DNA from: Moringa oleifera
Taxonomy: Eukaryota; Streptophyta; Magnoliopsida; Brassicales; Moringaceae
Assembly (NCBI GenBank): GCA_021397835.1
Contig: JAJFZO010000695.1
Span: 1,465,593 to 1,529,592, forward strand
DNA: 64,000 nt
Direction of reading: 5' to 3'
The notes below the pieces were generated by a model, which was not told the DNA's origin, did not search any database, and saw only the letters and a program-made list of their open reading frames with translations. A program made the position numbers and the translations under genes. Shown here in pieces: positions 24,231 to 37,531 of this stretch (positions within the stretch are counted from its first letter, which is position 1; each line of letters starts with the position of its first letter).

Positions 24231-27200
24231 CAAATGAAGTTGTTCCTCTAATTGTTACTTAAGGATTAAGGCTTGAGGAATGGGTTCTACGAATGGTGCA
24301 GCGCTAAGAGTTGCACCATTAAGCCGTAACTTATGATCTTAGGACCCGTCGAATGATAGTGGTTTAGTTTGAAATGTCTCATTAATGCAACATGGCTTTT
24401 CATTTGAGTTTCCACAAGATGCCAAATGTTATCATTCAAAAATCATTCGACTTGAATCGCATTTTATGTGGGGTTGCTTAGCCTACAAAAAAGGATACCT
24501 TTGATGCTTAAGTCAGTATTTAATAATGAAATGGACATTAAGAGTTAAAAGAAGAAATATCTTTGCCTTTTATAGACCTAATGGAGGATTTCTATGGTGT
24601 TACATTAGAGATTCTGAGTGGGTATCACGGCGAGAATGTTGGAGAATCTTGAATGACTATCATGGCAAGTTATCCTAAGAAATCTTGGCTGATCTATAAT
24701 CTTAAAGGCTAGTACTATGGCATGTTTTAATTGTTCTCGAGCTGAGGTACTGATGGCAGATCTATGAATAAGAGTCTAGGCTGATTGATTTCTTGGGCTG
24801 AACTAATGCAATTAATGTGGTGTTAAATTGGGTTAATGTGGCATCAGATTGAGTTACTAGATGATTGGCGTGGAATGACCTAATGTCTATTTTTGATAGT
24901 TGGTATAACTATTGTGAGTATAACATGAACAAAACTAATACAAATGAATAAATGAATAATTGAACAAAACCCATGTCATTATACAAAATGCAATGCCTCA
25001 TATCATGTATTACAAATTGTTTTGTAACCACTACAGTGATATAAACTTCTGTAATGCCTACTTAAACAAAATCATTACTGTGATATAAACTTCTTTAATA
25101 TCTTGTATCATTGCACTTTTTTTAATTATAAAAGGAACATATTGAGCTTTAAATGTATAAAATGCCCCACATGACATGTCATTTTTTTAATTACAAAATG
25201 AACAAATTACTTAGCTTCATACCTTATAACATTTCACATTTTGCCAAAACCATGCAAACTAGTGGGTATTTTTTAAACTGAATGTCCTTAGGACTCTGAT
25301 TGTCAAGGAAATTAGATAAGCTCTTTGTATCTAGTAAAGATATGTAACGTGCACAAGCTAATGAGTTTTTTTTTTTTTTTCTGAGATGATCGATCAAGCT
25401 GACAAATATATTCAAGGGTAACAAAAACTTTACCATATTTTTTCTACGACCTCAAAACCTTTCCGTAAGGCTTTTACCCATCCATGAATCCTTGCTCCAC
25501 ATTTAATCAAATTAGTTTTAAAAAAAATAATTTCTATATTTAATCAATAGCAAAGTAGAAATTTTAAGTTTTACTTACTCGAAATGCTCTCTTTACAATG
25601 AGATTCATGAAGAGATATAGTAAAATTAATTTTTTGATTAATAAAAGAGAGATAAAGTTAAACAAGACGAAAAGTGTTTCCGCGGTTAATGAAAAAAAAT
25701 GATATCATTCCATTCCAAAGTTTGATTTTATTATTTTTGATTAATTAAAATTTATTTAAATATATTTTGAAGTTTATAATTAATTTTAAAAAATATATGA
25801 TATTTTAAATAATTTACTTTTAAAATTATTATTAAAATTTTAATATAAATATAAATAAATAATTTTTTAAAAATGCATTAACATCAGCACTATGTTTGAC
25901 GAAATGATCCCGTTTCAAACACGGGTTAAGATGCTAAGTTCCTAGTTCCTAAATCGATGCTCTTAATATTGACTAAAGACCTCAAGAAGCGTATACTGAC
26001 TCAGGAAAAAGGATGGCTGCCATCGTCTCTTGGAAAGTGATGAATGGTACAATGGTCCATATGAAAGGAATCGAAGGAAGGAGCCTTTTTCTTGAAGAGA
26101 GAGAGAGAGTGGCAAACAAGGCATGAGCCTTGCTCTTGTTACGTATCTCGGCATCACTCTTCCCTTCCCTTCTCAAAGATTAGGATTAGGATTTTATCTT
26201 TAGGGGCTCTCGCTTTTGTCACATTGATTTGGGTCCATTCTTTTCTCTGCAATGACGCAGCTACTTGGTGCAATAAATAACTAAATTAATTACATTGATG
26301 ATAAAAGCATCTTTTTTCTAGGGAAAGTCAATTTTCGGGTTCCACAAAGTGGGCCAACGTGATTTTCTTTTCTTTTAACCAAAACACATTTATTATTATT
26401 TTTTATATTAATGTTTTCTGGTGACCAAAATTATGGGAGGAACACGGCATCATTTGGCAACAATAATCCCTAGCTGTCTTGTTTTTTATTTTTATTTTGG
26501 GGGTAAGAACAATGTTTGGCTTTCAAACAAAGCAACAAACTTGAAGATACAGAGATCCAATTGGATTTAGAGGCGGGCCCCCGGCCTTGATCGCCCCATG
26601 CTGTAACCGCCACCACAAAAGATTTCAATCTTCTATTTTTTTTTTTGGTGATAAAAATCTGTTAAACGAGTCGTTTTAGGCTATGGATCTTTCTCCATTC
26701 CCATTGGTCAAAGTTCATTTCTACTCTGTCAGGATCGAGATGGTTTTTTAAAAGTTAAAAGCCTGAATCAAATGAATTATAGATGATTTTTTTAATATAA
26801 ATTTTATTTTTAAAATTTATTTAATAAACTAATATTTAAAATTAAATAACTCGCTGATGATTTTGAATGATAATAATTTTATTAAGATAAATATTATTAA
26901 AAATTTTAATTTTTACCAGTTTTATCTAATCAATTTTTAATTTTTAAAATATATTTAAATAAATTTTCATTTATTAATTTAAATTAAATTAATTTTTATT
27001 AAAAATTTTAAAATTTAAAATATTTAAATTAAAAATATTTTATGACAAATTTTAACTTTTAATTTTTTATGAACTTAAATAAATATTCTGAATATCATCA
27101 TAAAAAATCAAAATTTTTGAATACTACAATTTTTTTCAAAAAATTTACACTATTAAAATTTTAAAAAATTTTTTTAAAAAATTTATTAATTAAAAATTAA

Positions 27201-29295
27201 TCTAATTTGATAGATGAAATCGAAGCATAATTTAAAATATATTTGAATAATTTTTTTAGATATTTTATTAATAAAAAATATTGTTAATTTTTTCAATAAT
27301 TTTTATTAAAATTAAATTTGAATAAAATTTATTTTAAAACATTTTAATTTGAAAAACATAAAATTTAGTATTTAAAATAATATTTATTTATATTATTTAA
27401 TAATTTTATTAGTATAATATAATATTAACATTTTTAATAAAATCTATGATATTAAATATATACTTAAAAATAATTTCAATAGAATTAAAGATATCAAAAC
27501 ATCAACGTTATCTCAACTTAAATTATTTTAAATAATCAAAACTTTTATAATAAATAAGAAATCAAAGTTTTTATTCTACTCTAATTACATCAGAGAAGAG
27601 AGAGAAATACAACTGTTTAGAATAAAAGCAAAATGATACTTTAAATCTAAAAACATAAAAATATTAAGATGACAATAAGACAATCTAACAGCAATAAAAA
27701 CAGATTGAAATATAGCAATTTATTTTAAAACCAATCTCCCATACTGATCTTACATCACTCTCTTTTTTTTTTTTTGAAGTATCAATCACTCTTCATTCAT
27801 CGAAGTGACTTAAGATTGTCGCCAAATAAGATCATTCATCAGGAAAAAAAAAAAATTGAAGATATCTCATTACCTTTCTCCAAATTACTGTGGTAACGCC
27901 CCCTCACAAGTGACCTGTAGAGAACTATGTGATCCATCCACAGATTTTCCAATTGAACAGACAATTACAAGGAAGAAGCTAATACCTTTGACAACCTTAA
28001 TATCCCACAGTTTACATGTGCTCTGTGGACTGAAAAACCTGAATCAGAAGGAAACATGACTAACTCAAACAGGAAGATGTGATTTTGACCACCCAAGCAA
28101 GAGGCAGGTCAAATTTTGTATTACCAATTCATGTGGGATGCTAATCTATTTCTTCGCCACAAATTGCTATCTTCAAAGGGCTGCTTTGACCAATCCTGGT
28201 GGGCCAAAAAACAGATCAACCTTATATTGGGAGATTGACAAGATCAGATTGAGAAGCGGCCACTTTATCTTGTTTATGTTCTTGGGTAATCCAATCTCCT
28301 ACTTTGCTGGCTAATTTGGATATTGGACTCATTTATTAAAACAAGTGATTTCCAAGCAAAAGGGTAAGCTCTATTTTCTACCAGCAATCTAACAAATCCA
28401 TCTGGAGTCTATCAAATAGTTTGACAAAATTAAACAGCTAAAGTGTAAGCAGCAAATTAACACGTGACAATAACATTTTTAATGATATAACAATAAAAAG
28501 CATGCCATATAAACTTAAACTTGCAATCTTAACAATTCATCTCTATGATGGTACTTGGCTTACATGTTTGTTTGTTAAAGCCTTTGCACTACCTATCCAT
28601 TAGATCAAATATCCACAAGTCGCTGATCATGCTATTGATGCTAACCAGTCATTTCCATCTCATGAATGAGGGTTCGTGTTCTATAGTCTCTTTTCCAGTG
28701 CTGCCGTGCAGTGCACACTTCACCAAAGCTACATTCAAGATGAAATTTACATGCATTTCTCAGTCAAGTAGAGAACATAAGCCACAGTTTTACACAACTT
28801 CATTAAATTTTTCCTTGTACTTCCATCTCCCAGATTTTGCAGTGTGGTCAGTAGTGAAAACAAAGGCTTAATGTAATTTAAAAAAAAAAAAAAAAACAAA
28901 GCAAAACTCTGTACCCCACTTTTATAGTAGATCGTGCTACAGAACAGGTTGAAAAGCTTGGTTGTCATGCAAAACATAAAAGACAAAAGAACAAGCTAAC
29001 AGAAATATCAAATATCTTCGTAAAACCATAGCTCGAAATGGAGAAAGGAAAAGCAGCTTTTACTGGTGCTAATAAGAAGATGCAAATTCAAACCATTGAA
29101 TTGTTGTACACAACCAAATTTCGGGAAGGAAGATTCACCTCCATGGTATCCAATAAAGCATACAAAGCAAGCTGCCAAGTTTATATTATTCAAATGGTAT
29201 ACTCTAACCGTAATGGACAGAGCAGTGATCTGATGGCATTTACATACTAACCAATCACTTGATTGACTTTCAGGCAATAAGACAGACAGTAATTG
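24231..29295. other. Intergenic region with very AT-rich blocks
   Basis: No gene recognised. Blocks at about 25,500-25,870 and 26,760-27,560 are extremely AT-rich. A GC-richer patch at 25,930-26,290 carries overlapping short frames on both strands without recognisable similarity. The part next to the gypsy relic (24,231-25,000) may include its 5' region or LTR, but I could not pair LTRs by eye. The segment 28,000-29,295 is downstream of the PILS gene. Confidence 0.45.
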
Positions 29296-30639
29296 TCAAA
29301 CATATGCAAGTAGCTTAAAGTAGACAACAATGTACAAGGAGAGGGAAAAGAGGGCAAACACATGCTGCCAGAAAATGAGTGCTGAAGCCTCTCTAACGGC
29401 ATAACCTCTCAACCTGGCAATAGCTCCCAATAAAATTGCACTTGGTGTTGCGTACTGCAACAGAAGCACAAATTTGTACATTGCATCACCATCGACAAGC
29501 AGATTTGCTTTGTTAGCCAGCATCACAATCCCAATTCCGACCAAAGGAAGCACCAAAAGCCTGGCCACCATGATACCAATAGTAGTTCGTAGCCCAAGCA
29601 TTGATTCATTTGGCCCCTCTGCAAGCATACCTCCAAGCATAAGCATCACAGAAGGCACCATTGCACCGGCTAGAATCTCTAAGCTGTCGGTGACAAAAGA
29701 AAATGGGGCATCATATCCAAAGACAAAAGCTTTCAACTGAGGCACCAGTCCAATAATGATAGCCAATAGAGATGCAATTGTAGGGGGTTGCAATATGTGC
29801 TTTACCGGAGTTTGTTCAGCAACAATTCTGATTCTCCTCACAACTCTGGGTTCAGCAAAACAGCGAATGGACCTGGGACTGTTACCACTGGGTTCTCTTG
29901 TGATGTCAAGGTCTGGAAGAGTAGTTTGTGAAATACTTGATATACTATTAAAAATCCTAGCAACGAAGGGTGTCTTGGAGTGTTCAGTCTCTTTATCCTC
30001 AATACCCGGCCATTCGGCTTCTACAAGGAGAGGCCTGCTGACATCACGTTGTTCCTCTATCTCAATCCCTTCTTCAACAATCTCATAATACTCCATTGGA
30101 GGCTCCATCATGTGATAAACAAGGGTATAGACCAGAATCACAGCAACCCATGAGGCAAAAGAAACATAAGCCACCCCTCTTGAGTGGCAATGAGGTCCAA
30201 AAGGACTATCTTTAGTATGACAGACAGAACTAACAATAGCAAGAGAGAGATTTCCGGTGTTTCCAAGGGCAGTCATGACCATGGTCAATCTGTTGAATTG
30301 AGGAGGTGGACGGCATATAAGCACCACCAAGTATCCAAGGAAGAAACCAATAAATGTACTGATTAACACATTTACTGGAATGAACCACCATTGAGTGATG
30401 TTCTGCAGTGTTATGTTTTCACCCAGTTCAGTAAAGATTAGGCAAGGCAAGAATAGAGCAAATACAAGCTTGCTTAGAAGCTTAAATGTTGCTCTTGGGA
30501 TAATTTGAGTTTTTGGGTGTGCAAGAACCAACCCAATGAGGGTTAGAGAGAGAAGCTTCAGCAAAGGCACTATACCACTCAGTAGATCTTCACCAGAACT
30601 CACATTATTTTGGCAAAATTCAGCAAGCAAACGATACAT
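29296..30639 (-). CDS. PIN-LIKES (PILS) auxin efflux carrier-family protein, PILS2-like
   Basis: Single coding exon of 447 residues from the ATG at 30639 (MYRLLAEFCQNN). PILS proteins are ER-membrane carriers of the auxin efflux carrier superfamily that control intracellular auxin. The layout is typical: an N-terminal hydrophobic half (about 20-175, with LVFALFLPCLIFTELGE, then ALGNTGNLSLAIV), a hydrophilic loop (about 180-285, acidic then Ser-rich), and a C-terminal hydrophobic half (about 286-447, with SVMLMLGGMLAEGP, LVLPLVGIGIV and LLQYATPSAILLGAIA). Length is near the family norm (about 390-460). A loop of around 100 residues and the flanking genes favour the PILS2 clade, but paralogue assignment is inferred. 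A frame exists four codons upstream but has no ATG there. No damage is seen. Confidence 0.93.
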   Translation of the reverse strand: MYRLLAEFCQNNVSSGEDLLSGIVPLLKLLSLTLIGLVLAHPKTQIIPRATFKLLSKLVFALFLPCLIFTELGENITLQNITQWWFIPVNVLISTFIGFFLGYLVVLICRPPPQFNRLTMVMTALGNTGNLSLAIVSSVCHTKDSPFGPHCHSRGVAYVSFASWVAVILVYTLVYHMMEPPMEYYEIVEEGIEIEEQRDVSRPLLVEAEWPGIEDKETEHSKTPFVARIFNSISSISQTTLPDLDITREPSGNSPRSIRCFAEPRVVRRIRIVAEQTPVKHILQPPTIASLLAIIIGLVPQLKAFVFGYDAPFSFVTDSLEILAGAMVPSVMLMLGGMLAEGPNESMLGLRTTIGIMVARLLVLPLVGIGIVMLANKANLLVDGDAMYKFVLLLQYATPSAILLGAIARLRGYAVREASALIFWQHVFALFSLSLYIVVYFKLLAYV

Positions 30640-30651
30640 CTTTCCTTTCAA

Positions 30652-31090
30652 CTGTTTAGATTAAGAACAAAATTTTCTGCCACATAAATGAAAGAACAAT
30701 TAACATATGAAACCAAATGAAATCTAAATGAATCTCAAAACACCTCCTAAGAAAGTTTAGAATCCCATAACAAGGTTTCATAACATGAGGAAGCAATATT
30801 AAATAAATCTAAATGAGAATCCAACGTCGGCTTCGCAGATTATTGATTGTCAATTGCCGCAACCAAGTTACACGATAGAGGAAGAAAAGCCTAATATACT
30901 AAATCCAAAGAAGCAAAACTAAATCAAAGAGAATAGAACGGTCCTTTAACAGAGTACCAATCGCAGTAGGACCATAATATCAATGACGAGCACAAGGGAT
31001 GCAGAAACTTATAATGAAATCATCCATTTCTTCGAAGCAAGTCAAAACAGCAAATTGAGAGGGAGAGAGAGAGAGAGAGAGAGAGCTTAC
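30652..31090 (-). other. Putative intron in the PILS 5' leader
   Basis: On the minus strand a donor GTAAGC (31090-31085) is followed at once by a CT repeat (GA on + at 31062-31086). A matching acceptor ending AAACAG lies at 30652, 12 nt before the ATG. The leader exon would lie right of 31,091, to about 31,200. Leader introns immediately before the start codon are common in plants. Inferred from splice signals only. Confidence 0.55.
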
Positions 31091-31204
31091 AGATCAGCGA
31101 ACAATCCGAGGTAAGAAAAGAGGGTACCAAGATTCAAGCGGAAGTCTTCATGTGTGCAGCTAGGGAGGCAAGATTTGCGATAAACCTCAACAAACCTTAG
31201 AGCC

Positions 31205-31671
31205 AGACTAGTTTGCTAATTACTAATGGATCCTATCCACCCAATTAATCTCTCACACAAAAAAGCAAACGTTTTAATGTGGACACTGGCATTTTAGTTT
31301 AAATTATATTTTTATAATAAAAGTTTAACAATTATTAGATTAACTTTACTGCCATAACCATCTAAACAGACAAAACAATCTAATGAAGCATTTTTTTTTC
31401 ATAATTCTAAACATTATTGGTGGTAAAGAAACTTAATTGTAGAGTTAAGACACAAACAGCTTCAGTCATGGACCCCAAGCGGAAGAGGACGACATAAACC
31501 CACTTATTAATGTCATCTTAGAATTTTTTTCTTATTCAACAATATATGTTTTTAATTTTCACAACAAGATTCATACTCTCGATTAATATTAATATTTTTA
31601 AAACTAAACCGATCATTGAATCATAAGAAAAAAAAAAGAAGAAATTTAACTGTTAGAAGTTACGTCAACAT
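31205..31671. other. PILS promoter region between gene and 5S array
   Basis: About 470 bp of AT-rich DNA between the inferred 5' end of the PILS transcript and the first sequence homologous to the 5S spacer. It should hold the PILS promoter. No clear TATA box could be assigned. Confidence 0.4.
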
Positions 31672-32467
31672 TGAATCCTCAATACTATTTAGGGAATATT
31701 CTGTGAGAATTTTTTATTAGAATTTTTATTGAAATAGTAATTTTCATACATAATTTTTTCATGATAATTTTTCATAGTTCCACGATTTTAATTTCCATGA
31801 AAATTCTTGAAAAAGAATTTTGATGTTTTTCTTATAGTGATATAAGCAAAAGTCGCCTCACCTCTTACTTCTCTTGTGAGACCTGTAACTTCATTCGTAT
31901 TAAACTTACTAACGCCCCTCCTTCGATGAGAATGATGTTTTTTGTGACATTATCATCAATTGTAATATTACTGATAATATAACTACCATGAACCACAATG
32001 ACAGTATTGATAAATATCACTATGATTATCGTCATGATTATTATTAATTGTACTATCATAGAAAATATTTTTAATTTTTTATTTAATAACAATATTGCAT
32101 GGTTAATATGTTATTGGTATTGCTAATAATAGTATTGTTGATGATATTATGAACGGTATTCATATCACCGTTAAAAATATTATCAATTATAATAGTATCG
32201 ATAATGCTACGAACAAGATGAAGTTAATGATATGCGTTGCAAATCCAATCCACCATTTTTGGTATGTCCAACGTTCTTGCTACTAATTTTTATATCAAAA
32301 GTTAAAATCAACGGTTTGAATATGCAAGAACTTAACACTTTAACCCAAAACCACATTAATGGGTGTGCGTCAAATATGAAAATGATCAATATATGACAGA
32401 GAATGAGGTCTTTTAGGGTGAAAAACAGTGCAAATAGCCTTTGGCGCTACTAAAAAAAAGAAAAAAA

Positions 32468-32582
32468 TGCAACATGAGGACTCCTTAAGAGATCACCCAT
32501 CCCAGTACTACTCTCATCGAAGCACGCTTAACTTGAAACGTTTGATGGGATTTGATGTATTAGTGTTGGTATAATTGCACCC
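32468..32582 (-). pseudogene. Decayed 5S rRNA copy 1
   Basis: First 5S relic of the array. The A-box core AAGTTAAGCGTGCTT is unchanged, but helix I, the loop regions and the 3' end carry many substitutions, and the 3' end is hard to place. Confidence 0.85.
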
Positions 32583-33715
32583 ATTGATGTATGCCTACCT
32601 ATCCCATATAAGCGTAGACAACCACACATTGTGAAAAACTATGGTAAAATTAAGATGATGAAAAAATTCCTAAAAGTGTCTTCCGTGACAATTGTATTGC
32701 AAACTTCAAAAACAATTATTGTAAAAGTTGAATGCACGGTTATCCTAAAAAATTGCCACAGAGATATTCTAAGGCCAATGTTGATAAAAAAGATTGCCAC
32801 AGTATTTTTCATGGCAATTCACTCCAATGATTTCAAAAAAGGATTAAAAACATAGGAAACAAAAATTACCACGATAATTTTCCCATAGGAAATTCCTCAA
32901 TGTTTTTAAAAAATGTTTTTTAGGAGCTTTCTGTGGGAACTTTCATTGGAATAATAATGTCTCGAATAAAATTTTTATGTGTCAATTTTTAGTAGTTCCC
33001 ACGATTTTGATCTTCATGGGAATTCTTTCTTAGGAACTCTCATGTTTTTCTTGTAGTGATACAAATAAAGGCAGCCTCACCTTTCATTTTTCTATTAGGA
33101 CCCGAAATGCTCCTATTAGTGATGTTATCATCAATTGTAATATTACTAATAATATAGCTGTCATGAACCATAACGACAGTAATGATAAATATCATTGTGA
33201 CTACTGTCATGATTATTATCGATTGTATTATCGTCGATAATATTTCTAAATTCACTATTATCATTTAATCACAATATTGCTGTTAAAATTATGGCTAATA
33301 TTTTATTAGTACCACTAACTATCATATTGCTGATGATATTATAAATGATATTCATATTAATAGTAAGAATATTATTAATTATAATAGTGCAAATAATGTT
33401 AAGAACAACGTAAAGCTCACGATATGCATCGCAAATCCAACCCACCATTTTTTATACGTCTAATGGTCTTGTTATTGACTTTCATGCAAATCCAACCCAC
33501 TATTTTTTGTATGTCTAACATTCTTGTTATTGACTTTCATATCACAGGGTTAAAATCGATGGTTCGAATATGTAAGAACCTAATATTTTAACCCAAAACC
33601 ACTTTAATGGGTGTGCATAAAATCTGAAAATGATTAATACATGGAAGGGAATAAGGCTTTTTGGGGTCAAAAGCAGCGTAAAATGCCTTTGAGGATGCAT
33701 AAAAAAGAAAAAAGA

Positions 33716-33817
33716 ATGTGCAACATGAAGACTTCACAAGAGATCATCTCGCCTAAGCACTCTTAAATTTAGAGTTTTGATGGAATCTGATGCATTAGTG
33801 TTGGTATGATTGCACCC
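33716..33817 (-). pseudogene. Decayed 5S rRNA copy 2, internal deletion
   Basis: 5S relic that lacks about 17 nt between the A box and the C box (the segment normally holding AGTAGTACTAGGATGGG), so the internal promoter is destroyed. Confidence 0.85.
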
Positions 33818-34944
33818 ATGGATGTGTGCCCGCCTATCCCATATAAGCAAAGACAACCCCACACAACTAGAAAACGTGGCGAAAGCGAGAATATGAAAAA
33901 TTTCTTGCAAAGAGTTTTCCATGGCAATTGCATGACAAACTTAAGAAATAATAATTTTAAAAGCTAAATGCACGGTCATCCCAAGCAATTGCCACAAAGA
34001 GATTACGTGGCTAATATTGATAAAAAAGATTGCCACGGTATTTTTCGTGGCAAGTCACTCCATTAATTTCAAAAAAAGATTAAGAAGGTAGAAAACAAAA
34101 ATTACCATATAAATATTTCCCATACGAAATTCCTTAATATTCCTAATCAAATCTTATGTGGGAGATTTCATGGAAATTTTTATTGAAATTGTAATTTTTC
34201 ACAAATAATTTTTCCATCGCAATTTGTAGTAGTTCCCACAGTTTTGATTTTCGTAGGAATTCTTTCTTAACAATTATGATTTTTTTTCTTGTAGTGGTAC
34301 AAGTAAAGGCAACCTCACCTCCCCCTTCTCTTATGAGACCTACAACATGGTCTGCACATAGACCTATTAGTGCCCTTATGCTGGCGAGAGTGCTTTTATT
34401 AGTGGCATTATCATTAATTGTAACATTACTGATAATATAACTATCATAAATGATAATGATAGTAATGATAAATATCACTGTGATTACCACCATAATTATT
34501 ATTAATTATAATATCATCTATAATATTTCTAAATATGTTATTATAATTTAATGATAATACTACTAATAACATTATAATTAATATTTTATTAGTACCACTA
34601 CTTATAGCATTGTAGATGATATTACAAATGATATTCACATCAACGTTAAAAATATTATCAATTATAAGAGTGCTGATAATATTATGAACAAGATGAAGCT
34701 AACGATATGCGTTGCAAATCCGATCCACCATTTTTAGCATGTCTAACATTCTTGCTACTAATTTTTGTATCAATGGTTACAATCGACAGTTAGAATATGC
34801 AGAAACTTAACACTTTAACCCAAAACCACATTAAAAAGTGTGCATAAAATCTGAAAATGATCAATATATGAAAGAGAATGAGGCCTTTTAGGGTTAAAAA
34901 TACCACAAATCGCCTTCAGCTTTGCAGAAAAAGGAAAAAAAAAA

Positions 34945-35060
34945 GGTGTAACATGAGGAATTTCCAGAAGATCACTTATCGTAGTACTAATGTTGCCTAA
35001 GCATGCTTGACTTTAGAATTTTGATGCAATCCAATGCAATAACACTAGTATGATCGCACT
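34945..35060 (-). pseudogene. Decayed 5S rRNA copy 3
   Basis: 5S relic with substitutions throughout, including the A and C boxes. Confidence 0.8.
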
Positions 35061-36182
35061 TGTTGATGTGTGCCTGCTAATCCTGTAAAAGCGAAGACAG
35101 CCTCACACGGCGAGAAATCGTGGGAAAAGTGAGAAGACAAAAAATTCATGCGGAGTGTTTTCTGTGGCAGTTATATGATAACTTGTAGAAATAATAATTC
35201 TAAAAGTTGAATACAAGGTCATCCCAAGAAATTGCCATGGAGGGATTCTATGGCCAATTTTGATAAAAAAAGGTTGCCATGATATTTTTCGAAGCAATTT
35301 GCTCCACCAATTTCAAAAAAAAAGATAAAAAAATGTAAAAAAAATTACCATGGCAATGTTTTCCATAGAAAATTTCTCAATTTGCTGCAGAAAATTTTAT
35401 GTAGGAGCCTTCCATGGAAATTTTCATTAGAATAGTAATTTTTCACAATTTTTTCACGACAATTTAAATACTTCTCATGGTTTTGATTTTTGTGGGAATT
35501 TTTTCTCAAGAATTCTGATGGTTTTTTTTTTTTTTTGTAGTGATACAAACAAAGACATCTTCACCTATGGTTACTTTTTGGGACCCATAACTCTATCCCC
35601 ACGTAGACCTACTAACGCCTTTTTACCTACAGGAATGTTGCTATTAGCGACGTTATCATCAATTATAACATTATTTATAATACACCTATGTTGAACCACA
35701 ACGACAACAATGGTAAATATCATTGTGGTTACCACCATGATTATTATCAATTATAATATAGTCAGTAATATTTGTAAATTCGTTATTATCATTTAATCAT
35801 AATATTGTTGATAATATTACGATTAATATTTTATTAGTACCACTAATCATAGTATATTTGATGATATTATAAACGATATCAATGTCAATGGTAAGAATTT
35901 TATCAATTATAATAGTGTCGATAATGTTACCAATAAAGTTGAGGCTAACGATATATGTTGCAAATCTGACCCGCAATTTTTTTTATGTCGAACGTTCTTG
36001 TCATTGATTTTAGTATCATTGGGTTGAAATTTATGGTTCTAATATGTGAGAACCTAATTCTTAAACCCAAAACCACATCAAAGCGTGTACAAAATTTGAA
36101 AATGATAAATATATGAAAGGGAATGAGCCATTTGGGGAAATCCATATAAATCGCATTCGACATCTTAAAAAGAAGAAAAAGA

Positions 36183-36297
36183 GGGTGCAAAATGAGGACT
36201 TCCTAGGAGGTCACCATCCTCGTATAACTTTCGCCCGCCCATGGTTAATTATGAAGTTATGATGGGATTGATGCATTAGTCAGGCATAATCGCACCC
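36183..36297 (-). pseudogene. Decayed 5S rRNA copy 4
   Basis: 5S relic of 115 nt with small deletions; its twin in the segmental duplication is at 41684-41798. An ATATAC element remains near the -28 TATA position. Confidence 0.85.
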
Positions 36298-37417
36298 ATT
36301 GATATGTGCCCGCCAATCCCATATACGTGAAAACTACCCTCACACGGTGAAAGACTGTGGCAAAAGTAAGAAGACAAAAAAATTCCTATGGGAGTGTTTT
36401 TCATGGCAATTATATGACAAACTTCAAATGCAATGATTCCAAAAGTTGAATACACGGTCATCCCAAGTAATCGCAACGGAAGAGATTCCTTGGCCAATGT
36501 TGATAAAAAAGATTGCCACGGTATTTTTCATGTCAATTCATTCCATTAATTTCAAAAAAGATTTAAAAAGTAGAAAATAAAAATTACCATGATAAGTTTC
36601 TCGTAGGAAGTTCTTTAATATTCTTAAGGAAATTTTTATGGGAGCTTTTCGTGGGAATTTTCGTTAGAAAAGTAATTTTTTTGTACATAATATTTTCGTG
36701 GTAATTTTAGTTGCTCTAACGATTTTGATTTTCATGGGAATTTATTCTTAAGAACTTTGATGTTTTTCTTGCATTAATACAAGCAAAGGCAGCCTCACCT
36801 CTCGCTTCTCTTGTAGGACTTGCAACTCTGTGTGCACGTAGACCTATTAGTGCCCTTCCGTCGATGAGAATGCTGCTATTAGTGATGTTGTCATCAATCA
36901 TAACATTATGATAATATAGCTGCCATGAACCACAATGACAGCGATGATAAATATTATTATGACTACCGCCATGATTACTATCAATTTTAATATCATCGAT
37001 AATATTTCTAAATTTATTATTATCATTTAATCATAATATTGTTGATAACATTGCAGCTAATATTTTATTAGTATCACTAATTATCGTATTGTTGGTGATA
37101 TTACGAACGATATTCAAATCAATGATAATAATATTATCAATTATAACAATGCCGATAATGTTACGAACAATATTGAAGCTAACAATATGCATTACAAATC
37201 CAACCCACTATTTTTTACAAATCTAATGTTGCTGTCACTAACTTTTGTATCATTAATTTAAAATCGACGGTTCAAATATGTAAGAACCTAGTACCTTAAG
37301 ACAAAACCACATTAATGGTGCGTTCGTAAAATTTGAAGGTGATTAATATATGAAAGGGAATGTGGCCATCAAAACCAGTGTAAACCGCCTTGGGCATCAT
37401 AGAAAAAAGAAGAAAAA

Positions 37418-37531
37418 GGGTGCAACACAAGGACTTCCCAAGAGGTCACCCATCTTAAGTAATGCTCTCAACTTGCTTAACTTCATTGTTCTGATGGGAT
37501 CCGATGCATTAGTGCTGGTATGATCACACCC
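37418..37531 (-). pseudogene. Decayed 5S rRNA copy 5
   Basis: Relatively well-kept relic with the 5' half recognisable. TATATA is still at -28 to -23 (37554-37559). The A/C-box interval is altered. Confidence 0.85.

Noticed and set aside
29474..30366. Plus-strand frames of 60-110 codons across the PILS gene
   Set aside because: Antisense shadows of the PILS coding exon.
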